Program-made: the position numbers and the translations under genes
Source of the DNA: an uncultured Lachnospiraceae bacterium
GTDB taxonomy: Bacteria > Bacillota > Clostridia > Lachnospirales > Lachnospiraceae
Assembly (NCBI GenBank): GCA_944380185.1
Contig: CALWGV010000003.1
Coordinates: 1 to 36,049, forward strand
Length of the DNA stretch: 36,049 bases
Direction of reading: 5' to 3'
Shown: positions 1 to 8,325 of the stretch, piece by piece
Layout: each line of letters begins with the position of its first letter
Numbering within the stretch: the stretch's first letter is position 1
Notes under the pieces: model-generated
Told to the model about the DNA's origin: nothing
What the model saw: only the letters and a program-made list of their open reading frames with translations
Databases searched by the model: none

Positions 1-1479
1 TCCGAGGCCAACGTGGTGCGTACCTATCTGGACTGGCTGGCGGAACTGCCCTGGAAAAAACTCTCGCGCGACAGGCTGGACATAGCCCACGCCAAGCAGA
101 TCCTGGATGAAGACCACTGTGGTCTGGAAAAAATCAAGGACCGCATTCTCGAATTCCTGAGTGTGCGCAAGCTCAATCCGCAATCCAAAGGGCCGATCCT
201 CTGCTTTGCGGGTCCTCCCGGCGTGGGCAAAACGTCCCTCGGACGCTCCGTCGCCCGCGCGCTGGGTCGCAAGTTCCAGCGTCTGTCCCTGGGCGGCATG
301 CACGACGAGGCCGAAATACGCGGGCACAGGCGCACCTATATCGGCGCCATGCCCGGCCGCATCATGGAAGGTATCCGCCGTAGCGGCGCCTCCAACCCTG
401 TGGTTGTCCTCGATGAGGTGGACAAGCTGGTGCGCGATTACGGCGGAGACCCCTCCAGCGCCCTATTGGAGGTCCTGGATCCGGAGCAGAACTCTACCTT
501 TACAGATCACTACATGAATGTGCCCTACGATTTATCCGATGTGCTGTTTGTCTGCACGGCCAACACCACCGACACGATACCCGAGCCACTGCTCAACCGT
601 ATGGAGGTAATCTCCTTCCCCGGCTATTCGGCTCTGGAGAAATTCCAGATTGCCAAAAAACACTTGCTGCCCAAGGCCATGCAGAAAGCCGGAATCAGCG
701 AGGATAATCTCGCCGTGGACGACGATGCTCTGCGTGCCGTCATCTCCGATTACACCATGGAGGCAGGCGTGCGCGGGCTCAAGAACCGCCTGGATACGCT
801 GTGCCGCGCTGTGGCCGTGAAAATTGTCAGCGGCGAGGAGGAGAAAGTGACAGTCAGACCCGAGGATCTGCGCGGACTTTTGGAAACAGCGCCCATTCGC
901 CACGATCACATTCTGGAGGTCAAGAACCCCGGCATCGTGACCGGCCTTGCCTGGACCCAGGCCGGCGGTGAGATCCTGTTCATCGAAACACTGTTTACCA
1001 AGGGAAACGGCCGGGTCACCGTCACCGGTCAGCTGGGCGACGTGATGAAAGAATCGGTTCAGATCGCCATAAGTCTCGTCAAATCCATGTTTCCGGAGAA
1101 GGCGGAGCTCTTTGAGCAAAATGATCTGCACATCCATGTTCCGGCGGGCGCCGTGCCCAAGGATGGACCTTCAGCCGGCATCACGCTGACCACAGCTCTG
1201 GCCTCCCTGGTGACTAAAACGGCTGTAAATCCGGAAATCGCCATGACTGGCGAGGTTTCCCTGCGGGGAATGGTTATGCCCATCGGCGGTCTGCCGGAAA
1301 AGCTGATGGCCGCTCAGCGCGCCGGTGTCAAAAAGGTCTTCATCCCTGAGGAAAATATGGATGACCTGGCAGATGTGGCCGAAGAAGTCAAAGAAGCTAT
1401 CCAGATTGTCCCGGTCCACTATGTATCGGAGGTGCTGGAGCAGGCAGGCATCCTGCAGCCGGTATCCGCCGCTGCCTAA
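1..1479 (+). CDS. lon: Lon protease, ATP-dependent, 5'-truncated
   Basis: C-terminal part of the ATP-dependent serine protease Lon, which degrades misfolded and regulatory proteins in the cytoplasm. The reading frame is open from base 1, so the N-terminal substrate-binding domain lies outside the window. What is visible is the end of the linker, then the AAA+ module with Walker A GPPGVGKT (about 210-235) and Walker B VVLDEVDK (about 400), then the S16 peptidase domain. Its catalytic serine sits in KDGPSAG (codon 1171-1173) and the partner lysine in GGLPEKL (codon 1300-1302). Both catalytic residues are present, so this part looks functional. It converges on queA across a shared terminator. 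Family identification is secure; upstream regulation cannot be seen. Confidence 0.97.
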   Translation, partial: SEANVVRTYLDWLAELPWKKLSRDRLDIAHAKQILDEDHCGLEKIKDRILEFLSVRKLNPQSKGPILCFAGPPGVGKTSLGRSVARALGRKFQRLSLGGMHDEAEIRGHRRTYIGAMPGRIMEGIRRSGASNPVVVLDEVDKLVRDYGGDPSSALLEVLDPEQNSTFTDHYMNVPYDLSDVLFVCTANTTDTIPEPLLNRMEVISFPGYSALEKFQIAKKHLLPKAMQKAGISEDNLAVDDDALRAVISDYTMEAGVRGLKNRLDTLCRAVAVKIVSGEEEKVTVRPEDLRGLLETAPIRHDHILEVKNPGIVTGLAWTQAGGEILFIETLFTKGNGRVTVTGQLGDVMKESVQIAISLVKSMFPEKAELFEQNDLHIHVPAGAVPKDGPSAGITLTTALASLVTKTAVNPEIAMTGEVSLRGMVMPIGGLPEKLMAAQRAGVKKVFIPEENMDDLADVAEEVKEAIQIVPVHYVSEVLEQAGILQPVSAAA

Positions 1480-1500
1480 CCGCCGAATATTAGCCACTAA

Positions 1501-1560
1501 AAAAGAGCTGCCGCATCAATGATCAGCAAATCATAGATGTGACAGCTCCTTTTTCTTTTC
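1501..1560. terminator. two-way terminator between lon and queA
   Basis: A long interrupted hairpin with outer arms GAGCTG/CAGCTC, middle GCATC/GATGT and inner ATGAT/ATCAT, flanked by A-runs on the left and T-runs on the right. It therefore gives a stem followed by U's for both converging genes. Confidence 0.85.
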
Positions 1561-1568
1561 ATTTTTGC

Positions 1569-2594
1569 TCACATCACAAGCATGGCATCTCCGAAACTAA
1601 AGAACCGATAGCGCTGGCGCACAGCCTCCTCATAAGCTGCCAATACATGCTCTCTGCCGGCCAGAGCCGACACCAGCATGATCAGCGTGGACTGAGGCAG
1701 ATGGAAATTCGTGATCAGCGCATCCACCATCTTGAAATGATAACCCGGATAAATAAAGATCTCCGTATTATCACTGCCCGCATGGAGAACACCGTTCTCA
1801 TCGGAAGCAGATTCCAGGGTGCGGCAGCTGGTAGTTCCCACAGCCACGATACGGCCTCCCGCTGCCCTTGCCTCGTTGATGATGGCCGCCTGATCCGGCT
1901 CAACCCGGTAAAACTCAGAGTGCATATGATGCTCCTCCACCACATCTGCCTTCACCGGCCGAAAGGTACCTAAGCCCACATGGAGCGTAACCTGAGCGAT
2001 CTTTACTCCTTTGTCCTGAATTTCCTGAAGTAAATCCTCCGTAAAATGAAGACCTGCTGTGGGAGCCGCTGCCGACCCCTCATATTTGGCATATACCGTC
2101 TGATAACGGTTCTTGTCCTTCAGCTCGTGGGTAATATAGGGCGGCAAAGGCATCTGCCCCAGCTGGTCCAATATCTCTTCAAAAATACCCTGATAGTGGA
2201 ATTGGAGCAGACGGTTTCCGTCCTCTACCACTTCCAGCACCGTAGCCTCCAGCAGACCATCGCCAAAGCTCAGCACCGTCCCCGGACGAGTTTTCTTGCC
2301 CGGGCGAGTCAAGACCTCCCAGATATCCTTTTCCCTGCGCTTCAAAAGAAGCACCTCTACGGCAGCCCCCGTCTCCTTGCGCACACCCAGCAGCCTGGCC
2401 GGAATCACTTTAGTGTTGTTGATCACCAGGCAATCCCCCGGATTTAAATAATCGATGATATGGCGAAACACATCATGATGATATTCTCCCGTTTTTTTGT
2501 CCAGCACCAAGAGCCGGGAAGCAGAACGGTCCTCCAGCGGATCCTGAGCAATCAGCTCTTCCGGAAGCTCAAAATCGAAATCTTTTACATTCAT
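1569..2594 (-). CDS. queA: S-adenosylmethionine:tRNA ribosyltransferase-isomerase
   Basis: QueA transfers and isomerises the ribosyl moiety of S-adenosylmethionine onto 7-aminomethyl-7-deazaguanine in tRNA, giving epoxyqueuosine at wobble position 34. The 341-residue product has the usual family length and its typical start [15 protein letters not shown]. It also has the conserved stretches [30 protein letters not shown] and NFHLPQSTL, spread over the whole protein. The start ATG follows AAAGGGGAT at good spacing. There is little room for its own promoter between it and the upstream SH3 gene, so read-through from that gene is likely. No other queuosine genes are in the window. Confidence 0.97.
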   Translation of the reverse strand: MNVKDFDFELPEELIAQDPLEDRSASRLLVLDKKTGEYHHDVFRHIIDYLNPGDCLVINNTKVIPARLLGVRKETGAAVEVLLLKRREKDIWEVLTRPGKKTRPGTVLSFGDGLLEATVLEVVEDGNRLLQFHYQGIFEEILDQLGQMPLPPYITHELKDKNRYQTVYAKYEGSAAAPTAGLHFTEDLLQEIQDKGVKIAQVTLHVGLGTFRPVKADVVEEHHMHSEFYRVEPDQAAIINEARAAGGRIVAVGTTSCRTLESASDENGVLHAGSDNTEIFIYPGYHFKMVDALITNFHLPQSTLIMLVSALAGREHVLAAYEEAVRQRYRFFSFGDAMLVM

Positions 2595-2620
2595 CTTCTA
2601 TCCCCTTTTTCCGCGGTAAA

Positions 2621-2655
2621 GAGAGGCCGCCCCACAATCTTCAGGACGGCCTCTC
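2621..2655 (-). terminator. hairpin, probable leaky terminator after the SH3 gene
   Basis: Perfect 9-bp stem GAGAGGCCG/CGGCCTCTC with a 17-nt loop. On the minus strand it is followed only by TTTACC, so termination is probably partial and queA may be read through. Confidence 0.55.
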
Positions 2656-2676
2656 CTCTGCCTGCATTTCTGTCGC

Positions 2677-3645
2677 TTATTTCAAAATCACGTAATCGCT
2701 GGAGACGTAAGCCTCCTCGCCATCATAGGTAATTCTGCTCCACTGCGCGTTGTAGCCGGTACGGTGAAGCGTCTCGCCCGGCTCCACATTGGCAATAATA
2801 TTGTCATCCGAATCCGTGGACGGCGTACTGCGCACACGCACCGTCGTGGTTGTCAGCACATCTTCATCCCTGTCCTCAAAAGTCATCTGACTCACGTCCT
2901 GAGGCTGGGTCTCCGCCTCCGTAGGCTCCTCCGCCGTATAGTTGGCACCCTCGTTTAGCTTCTCCACCACCAGATTCAGCTTCTCATCCGAAGCCATGGC
3001 CTCATTCATCTTCTGATTGGTCTCTTCCTTCAGCAGGCGGACATCCTCATCATTGCTGACCGTATTAATATAACCGGCCAGCTCCGCATCTAAGGAACCG
3101 GCATTGATATACATACTGCCGTCCTCATTGGTACAAATGTAAAGCTGAATCAGAGCCGGACACAGGGTGTCTACGTTATGGAACTTCACCTCATAATAGA
3201 CATAGGCCACGTAATCGCCGTCAGACATGCCGGGCTTGGTGTAGCAGCTGATATTCTGGTAGTCCTCGATAAACTCACCTTTCTTCTGCAGCTTCTCCGC
3301 CGTCATATCGTCTCCTGCCACGATATTGGTATAGGTCTCCGCATCAAAGTCCTTCATGGCCTGGAAGTATGTATTGACCAGTTCATTGAGCTCAGGAATG
3401 GCATCCTGCTTCAGCGCATAATCCTCCGCAGAGCGGGTTGCCTCCGTCTCCTCTTCTCCCACAATAATCTCACCTGAGGTCTCTCCGGTGCCTTCCCCGC
3501 CGCCACTGCCGCAGGATCTGATAATCAAAACCAGAAGGACTAACACTACCGCTGCCAAAATGATCAGTGCCATTTTATGATTATCCTTCAAAAAGGTTAT
3601 CAGCTGATTCGTATCTTTACCTCTGCCGTTTCGACGTTCCTCCAT
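2677..3645 (-). CDS. membrane-anchored SH3-domain protein
   Basis: A 322-residue protein of the type found at clostridial cell envelopes. A short basic cytoplasmic N-terminus (RRNGRGKDTNQ) is followed by one membrane segment at about residues 24-46, ending in RSC. An acidic Glu/Thr-rich linker and a middle domain resembling NTF2-like folds follow, then a C-terminal bacterial SH3 domain (from about residue 262, TTVRVRSTPS to the end). Such SH3 domains usually bind peptidoglycan; the exact role here is not known. I chose ATG 3645 because AGGAGG lies 9 nt upstream; an in-frame TTG two codons earlier is too close to that site. A 340-nt region with a strong promoter precedes it. Confidence 0.85.
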   Translation of the reverse strand: MEERRNGRGKDTNQLITFLKDNHKMALIILAAVVLVLLVLIIRSCGSGGGEGTGETSGEIIVGEEETEATRSAEDYALKQDAIPELNELVNTYFQAMKDFDAETYTNIVAGDDMTAEKLQKKGEFIEDYQNISCYTKPGMSDGDYVAYVYYEVKFHNVDTLCPALIQLYICTNEDGSMYINAGSLDAELAGYINTVSNDEDVRLLKEETNQKMNEAMASDEKLNLVVEKLNEGANYTAEEPTEAETQPQDVSQMTFEDRDEDVLTTTTVRVRSTPSTDSDDNIIANVEPGETLHRTGYNAQWSRITYDGEEAYVSSDYVILK

Positions 3646-3849
3646 GAGCAAAAGCCTCCTTTATTCCTTCGTGATCCTGACGCCAATCTATATGTGGCCT
3701 GCAACCTTTCCGCAGGCACCTGTTTACCGGAAATTATACTTTAAACATAGTAACAAAATTCTATTCAAAAATCAACCGGGAGTTTGTGACAATTCTGTGG
3801 GGTTTTTCTTAACAAACCGTAAACAAACAGCGACATTTTCCTTACGACA

Positions 3850-3980
3850 AACCCCGGTCCCATAGGGACCAGGGTCTAAAGGTCTCCAGCCGCCGTGTGT
3901 TCCTCCGGGAAATATATGTGTGTGAACCGAGACACCGGCGATACGGAAAAATATTCCGCACTCCTTTCGGAACTGATGAC
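3850..3980 (-). ncRNA. candidate structured RNA or long 5' leader upstream of the SH3 gene
   Basis: The mgtE-SH3 gap of about 370 bases has no credible ORF. It begins with a consensus promoter and is rich in complementary segments. TTCCG, CGGAA and a second TTCCG can form two mutually exclusive hairpins near 3935-3972. CGCCGGTGT can pair with ACAC-A-CGGCG further on. Near 3851-3876 there is a stem AGACCCUGGUCCC / GGGACCGGGGUUU with a UAU loop. Only a weak U-stretch (GUUUG) follows it, so whether the transcript ends there or continues 200 nt into the SH3 gene is open. I do not recognise a known family; a 6S-like RNA or a leader are alternatives. Confidence 0.4.
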
Positions 3981-3986
3981 AGTTAT

Positions 3987-4015
3987 ATTATAGTGCGCTG
4001 ACCATGAAATTGCAA
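3987..4015 (-). promoter_or_regulatory. sigma-A-type promoter directly after mgtE
   Basis: Minus strand TTGCAA, exactly 17 nt, then TATAAT. The -35 box starts 4 nt beyond the mgtE stop codon, and no mgtE terminator lies between. Predicted start of transcription is near 3980, about 335 nt before the SH3 start codon. Confidence 0.75.
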
Positions 4016-4018
4016 CCC

Positions 4019-5455
4019 TCACCCCTGCAGGTGCAGCACCTGAATCAGGAAAAGCCAGGCCAGGCCATAATAGGCGATCACTGCTACAAGGTCATTGACC
4101 GTGGTAATCAATGGTCCGGAAGCGACGGCCGGATCCACATTGATCTTTTTGAAAAACATAGGAATCACTGTTCCCGCCAAGGCTGAGAGGGTCATGGCAA
4201 GAAGCAGAGCCACGCCCGAGCAGGCTGAGACGGCAAAAGAGAAGCCCAGCGGATAACCCTTGAACAGCCAGACATACAGGCCGATGACCAGAAAGGAAAT
4301 GACCGCCAGCACTGCGCCATTTATAAATCCTACTCTTGTCTCCTTTGCTACCAGTGATATTTTTTCTTTGCGCCCCAGTTTTTCATCGGTCAGTACCCGA
4401 ATTGTCACGGCCAGAGACTGCGTACCTACATTGCCGGCCATATCGAGAACCAGAGACTGGAAGCATACGACGATGGTCAGCTGCGCCACAACTCCCTCGA
4501 ACATTCCCACAACACTGGACACCACAATGCCCAGGCCCAGCAGGATAACCAGCCAGGGCAGACGCTTGCGGGCACTCTCCTTTACGGTCTCCGACAAATC
4601 CTCCTCGGCGGCCAGACCGCCCAGCTTTGCGTAATCCTCTCCCATCTCATCGTCCACCACCTGCATGAAATCCTGAGCAGTGATAACACCCAAAAGACGG
4701 TTCTCATTATCCAGTACAGGAATAGAATCCTCCGAATAATTCCGGATTCTGGCCAGACAGTCATCGATCTGTTCCTGTGCATACACATAAGGATAAGAAG
4801 TTTTAATGATCGTCTCCAGCTCTGTATTCTCCCTGGCTACAATCAGGTCCTTCAGGTCAATGGCACCATAAAACACATGCTTGTCATCCACCACATAGAT
4901 CGTGGACACATTGTCGTTATCTGCCGCCTGACGGATCAGTTCATGCATAGCTTCCCGCACGCTGAGTCCCGGCGTGATCTCAATGTGGTTGGTGGTCATA
5001 ATACTGCCAATCTCGTCCTCATCAAAAGACAGGAGAAGGGCAATGTCCTGCTTGGCCGACTCCTCCAGAAGCTCCACCAGCATGCTTCTCTCGTTCTTGT
5101 CCAGCTCCTTCAGATAATCTGCCGTGACATCGGCATCCATACAGGAAAGGACATCTGCCTTTTTGCGAACCCCCAGCTCATTTAAATAAGGGGACATATC
5201 GTCCAGATATTCAAAAATCTCCGCCAGAGCATCCGAATCCATCACATGATACAGGCGCAGGCGATCCGCCGGGGTAAGCTCAGGCAAAACCGCCGCAATA
5301 TCTCCCTCATGATAGCCGGAAATTTTCCTTTTTAACAGAGCCGGAGAGTTGTTGCCCGTGATAATCTCCCGCAGCTCCTTCTGATAGTCTCTGTGCTGCA
5401 TGCCGGTTGTCCCGGCAGAATGGCTGTTAACCATATCGTTTTTCTTTGCACTCAT
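4019..5455 (-). CDS. mgtE: magnesium transporter MgtE
   Basis: MgtE is a dimeric, Mg2+-gated Mg2+ channel of the cytoplasmic membrane. The 478-residue product shows the family order. A superhelical N-domain (about 20-125, with ADRLRLYHVMDSDALAEIFEYL) is followed by two CBS domains (about 130-255, with IMTTNHIEITPGLSVREAM and LLGVITAQDFMQVVDDE). Five membrane segments follow, carrying GNVGTQS and the pore-region motif DPAVASGPLITTVNDL. The acidic N-domain and CBS residues that bind Mg2+ are plentiful. ATG 5455 has GAGGAGG 8 nt upstream; the 16 in-frame codons above it have no ribosome binding site. A promoter sits about 370 nt upstream, so the gene has a long leader. Confidence 0.97.
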   Translation of the reverse strand: MSAKKNDMVNSHSAGTTGMQHRDYQKELREIITGNNSPALLKRKISGYHEGDIAAVLPELTPADRLRLYHVMDSDALAEIFEYLDDMSPYLNELGVRKKADVLSCMDADVTADYLKELDKNERSMLVELLEESAKQDIALLLSFDEDEIGSIMTTNHIEITPGLSVREAMHELIRQAADNDNVSTIYVVDDKHVFYGAIDLKDLIVARENTELETIIKTSYPYVYAQEQIDDCLARIRNYSEDSIPVLDNENRLLGVITAQDFMQVVDDEMGEDYAKLGGLAAEEDLSETVKESARKRLPWLVILLGLGIVVSSVVGMFEGVVAQLTIVVCFQSLVLDMAGNVGTQSLAVTIRVLTDEKLGRKEKISLVAKETRVGFINGAVLAVISFLVIGLYVWLFKGYPLGFSFAVSACSGVALLLAMTLSALAGTVIPMFFKKINVDPAVASGPLITTVNDLVAVIAYYGLAWLFLIQVLHLQG

Positions 5456-5827
5456 CTGTTTGCCTCCTCTTCTCTCTGCCTGACACAGCCGTGCCAGATC
5501 CATTGTTCACGCGGGCTGACAGATGGCAGGAGGTTTGCCGGCAAATGGGCATAAAAATACCACCGCACCTGATCCAAACCATCCTTCCGTGTATCCCGCA
5601 CCGGTTGGAATGATGTCAAAGGGGCAATGGCAGACAACAAACAGCAATCAAAAATAGTACAGGCGCGAAATCAGAGCCGCGCTCTGCAAACAGGAAAAAG
5701 CGGAGCCGCGGCTGTCTTGCCCGATGATCGATATTTTTCGTCTGCCAGGCCCTTACCTGGTCTGCCGCAACAACTGCCGCCGTCCATAATCTCACCTCTC
5801 TTGCTGATCGTAATTTAATCCTTCGTT
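5456..5827 (-). promoter_or_regulatory. long 5' leader of mgtE
   Basis: About 365 nt lie between the predicted transcription start and mgtE. Clostridial mgtE genes are often controlled by an M-box Mg2+ riboswitch. A segment beginning GAGAGGTGAG...TGGAC near 5778-5800 is faintly reminiscent of the M-box start, but I cannot assemble the full fold. Other elements are stems CAGAGC-GCG-GCTCTG near 5673-5690 and the palindrome TTTGCCGGCAAA near 5533. No U-tract terminator is visible. The same segment can instead be read as a small ORF. Confidence 0.4.
5671..5787 (-). CDS. possible 38-residue leader ORF
   Basis: ATG 5787 lies 4 nt after GAGAGGTGAG, a strong ribosome binding site, about 35 nt from the predicted transcription start. 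The product starts MDGGSCCGRPGKGLADE and ends in a basic VCRARL. It has no membrane segment, and a Cys pair near the N-terminus. I do not recognise it. It may be a regulatory leader peptide, an independent small protein, or part of an untranslated riboswitch that resembles a start site. Its product would be made just before mgtE in the same transcript. Confidence 0.35.
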   Translation of the reverse strand: MDGGSCCGRPGKGLADEKYRSSGKTAAAPLFPVCRARL

Positions 5828-5857
5828 ATTATAATATCCCGGCTGTTTAAAAGTCAA
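5828..5857 (-). promoter_or_regulatory. promoter of mgtE
   Basis: TTGACT, 18 nt, TATAAT on the minus strand. Predicted transcription start near 5821. Confidence 0.75.
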
Positions 5858-5912
5858 GACAAGAATATATAATTTTAATACAAAATTAATGCTCGCCAAA
5901 CAGGCATTTTTA

Positions 5913-5921
5913 TGCTATAAT
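5913..5921 (+). promoter_or_regulatory. extended -10 promoter of the DUF1538 gene
   Basis: TGCTATAAT on the plus strand is a perfect extended -10 element. No good -35 box is found 17 nt upstream, which is common for this promoter class. Predicted start near 5928 gives a 90-nt leader. Confidence 0.6.
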
Positions 5922-6017
5922 GTTCATAAAATAATGGTTGAAGCTACATAACCGCTTCTGCCAACCTGTAGTTCATATAAAATTTCTGTAAAGAAAGAAG
6001 GGATCTGTGATGCACAT

Positions 6018-7541
6018 TTGAGAAATGAGAAACTAAAAGAAAAAACCCGTGAATCCATTACCGCCGTTGTGCCCATCACCATTATCGTGCTTCTGCTCGG
6101 CATTTTCGCCGTTCCTATGGAGGTAGGTACTACGGTTCTTTTTTTAACCGGGGCCGTTCTGCTGATTATCGGCATGGGATTTTTCCAGCTGGGTGCAGAC
6201 ACTGCCATGACACCGTTAGGTGAAGGCATCGGCGGACAGCTCTGGGGAAGCAAAAAACTTCCCGTCATTTTATTTATCTGTTTTTTGATGGGCGCAGTGA
6301 TCACCATCGCCGAACCGGATCTGCAGGTCCTGGCCGCGCAGGTGGAATCCATCCCCAATCAAACGCTGATCTGGACGGTAGCTGTAGGCGTCGGCATCTT
6401 CCTGGCCGTGGCTGTCCTGCGTATCCTGTTTCAAATCAGTCTGTCAAAGATCTTATGTATTCTGTATCTCATCCTGTTTATCATCTCCTTTTTGGCTCCG
6501 TCTGAGTTTGTCGCCGTAGCCTTTGATGCGGGAGGCGTAACCACCGGTCCTATGACCGTGCCCTTTATTATGGCTCTGGGTGTGGGTCTGTGCGCTTCAC
6601 GAAGCGACAAAGACGGCTCCAGCGACAGCTTCGGCCTGGTCTCTCTCTGCAGCGTAGGCCCTATTCTGATGGTCATGCTTTTAGGCATTTTCTACCATCC
6701 CTCTGAAGCGGCCTACAGTATGGTGGAAATGCCTCAGGTGGATACCATACAGGATGTCGTGCGGGAATTTGCGAGGGAACTTCCTCACTATGCTGCTGAG
6801 GTAATGTCCTCTATTTTCCCGATTCTGGCCGTATTCGTCATCTTTCAGGCTGCCACGCGCAAATACCACCGGCGTCAGCTTGTAAAAATGATCATCGGCT
6901 TTGTCTATACCGTGATCGGGCTGATCCTGTTTCTCACCGGCGTCAACGTGGGATTTGCTCCGGTGGGAAATCTTCTGGGCTCCGATCTGGCTGCCGGTCC
7001 TGCCAAATGGCTGCTGATCCCCATCGGCATGGTGATCGGCTATTACATCGTCAAGGCGGAGCCCGCCGTTCAGCTTCTCAATCATCAGGTAGAGTCCATC
7101 ACCAACGGCACCATTTCCGCCAAGGCAATGAACAACTGTCTGTCTTTCGGCGTAGCTGCCGCTGTGGCTCTTGCCATGGTTCGCGTGCTCACCGGATTGA
7201 ACATATACTGGATCATCATTCCCGGCTATGTGCTGGCTCTCGTCATGTCCCGGCTCGTTCCGCCCATCTTTGTCGGTATTGCCTTTGACTCTGGCGGCGT
7301 AGCCAGCGGACCCATGACTTCCACCTTTTTGCTGCCTCTGGCTATGGGTGCTTGTATCTCTGTAGGAGGCAACGTAGTAACCGATGCCTTCGGCATCGTA
7401 GCTCTGGTGGCTCTGGCTCCCCTAATCGCCATTCAGATCATGGGACTTATATACAGCTGGAAAGTCAAGAAACAGCAGCCTGTTGCGGCAGCCGCCGGCA
7501 CTGAGGAAGAGGATGAAATTGTGGAATGGGAGGAAGAATAG
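6018..7541 (+). CDS. DUF1538 integral membrane protein, duplicated
   Basis: A 507-residue polytopic membrane protein of the DUF1538 family; function not established, a transporter or channel is the usual guess. It is an internal duplication. AEPDLQVLAAQVESI (99-113) recurs as AEPAVQLLNHQVESI (347-361), and FDAGGVTTGPMT (169-180) recurs as FDSGGVASGPMT (423-434). These Gly-rich signatures probably form pseudo-symmetric re-entrant elements. The C-terminal tail is Glu-rich. The start is odd: the good ribosome binding site AGAAGGG fits ATG 6010, which reads only Met-His-Ile-stop, and that stop overlaps TTG 6018, the only in-frame start nearby. The PII-like gene follows 2 nt after the stop codon, so the pair is surely one operon. 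Confidence 0.85.
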   Translation: MRNEKLKEKTRESITAVVPITIIVLLLGIFAVPMEVGTTVLFLTGAVLLIIGMGFFQLGADTAMTPLGEGIGGQLWGSKKLPVILFICFLMGAVITIAEPDLQVLAAQVESIPNQTLIWTVAVGVGIFLAVAVLRILFQISLSKILCILYLILFIISFLAPSEFVAVAFDAGGVTTGPMTVPFIMALGVGLCASRSDKDGSSDSFGLVSLCSVGPILMVMLLGIFYHPSEAAYSMVEMPQVDTIQDVVREFARELPHYAAEVMSSIFPILAVFVIFQAATRKYHRRQLVKMIIGFVYTVIGLILFLTGVNVGFAPVGNLLGSDLAAGPAKWLLIPIGMVIGYYIVKAEPAVQLLNHQVESITNGTISAKAMNNCLSFGVAAAVALAMVRVLTGLNIYWIIIPGYVLALVMSRLVPPIFVGIAFDSGGVASGPMTSTFLLPLAMGACISVGGNVVTDAFGIVALVALAPLIAIQIMGLIYSWKVKKQQPVAAAAGTEEEDEIVEWEEE

Positions 7542-7543
7542 TT

Positions 7544-8251
7544 ATGCAGGAACAGCAAAAGGATATGTCATTGCATCTGATTCTGTCCGTAACCGACAGC
7601 AGGGGAGAAAAAACGCTGAGCGCTCTGCTGGAGCAAGCCCATATTCCCCTGCGTTTCCAGTTTCGCGGTCAGGGGACAGCGGATTCAGAACTGCTTCGGG
7701 TCTGCGGACTGGGAGAAAGCGACCGCATCATCACCATGTGGGTCATCCCCCAGGCTGCCGTCCATGTTCTCTTTGAGAAAATGGGAGCAGCTCTGCAGCT
7801 GCGAAAAAGAGGCAGCGGAATAGCAGTCAGTATTCCTCTGACTGCGGCTCAGATGAATTTAGCCCGCTTTATCAACCGCCAGGAAACACAAGAAGCACAG
7901 GAAACCATACCAAACGAAGGGGAGGCAGCAAAAATGGCCGAGAAAAGCAAGTATTCCATGGTAGTCGTAGCTCTGAACCAGGGCTTTAGCGACGAAGTGA
8001 TTGACACTGCCCGCAGGCACGGAGCAAAAGGCGGTACCATCATCAAGGCGCGTCGCCGCGGCCTGGACGAGGCAATGCACTTCTGGGGCATTTCCCTGCA
8101 GGAAGAACAGGAAATCATGTTTATTATCGTCCCCCGGGAATTGAAAAAAACCGTGATGACCGCCATCAGCAAGGAACACGGCCTTCACTCCCCGGCTCAG
8201 GGTCTGGTTCTGTCCCTTCCTGTAGAAGACACACTGGGTCTGGAATCCTGA
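7544..8251 (+). CDS. tandem PII-like regulatory protein
   Basis: A 235-residue soluble protein. The C-terminal half (about 137-235) matches PII-family signal proteins in a divergent form: YSMVVVALNQGFSDEVIDTARRHGAKGGTI, then a T-loop-like stretch KARRRGLDEAMHFWGIS, then EIMFIIVPRELKKTVM. The N-terminal half (about 9-100, LHLILSVTDSRG to GIAVSIPL) has the same strand-helix pattern and the same closing SIPL/SLPV, so it looks like a second, decayed PII fold. A charged linker (about 115-135) joins them. The classical uridylylation tyrosine is absent. ATG 7544 was chosen because GGGAGGA ends just upstream. The 2-nt spacing to the DUF1538 gene suggests that it gates or senses for that membrane protein. 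Confidence 0.8.
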   Translation: MQEQQKDMSLHLILSVTDSRGEKTLSALLEQAHIPLRFQFRGQGTADSELLRVCGLGESDRIITMWVIPQAAVHVLFEKMGAALQLRKRGSGIAVSIPLTAAQMNLARFINRQETQEAQETIPNEGEAAKMAEKSKYSMVVVALNQGFSDEVIDTARRHGAKGGTIIKARRRGLDEAMHFWGISLQEEQEIMFIIVPRELKKTVMTAISKEHGLHSPAQGLVLSLPVEDTLGLES

Positions 8252-8287
8252 ATCGCAATGCAGCCCTGAATCGCATAAAATTCCGGC

Positions 8288-8325
8288 CGTATCGGATAGG
8301 GAAGGCTCCTTCCCTATCCGATACG
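8288..8325. repeat. perfect 18-bp inverted repeat
   Basis: Arms CGTATCGGATAGGGAAGG and its exact complement are separated by only 2 bases. It lies between the converging PII-like and DUF5688 genes. No T-run follows on either strand, so it is not a standard terminator, though it could stabilise 3' ends. Confidence 0.85.

Noticed and set aside
532-1137. Long minus-strand open frame opposite lon
   Set aside because: Shadow of the lon coding sequence; Lon has all its domain motifs and the antisense product resembles nothing.
5627-5818. Plus-strand small ORF opposite the mgtE leader
   Set aside because: No ribosome site or recognisable protein; opposite a promoter-driven leader.
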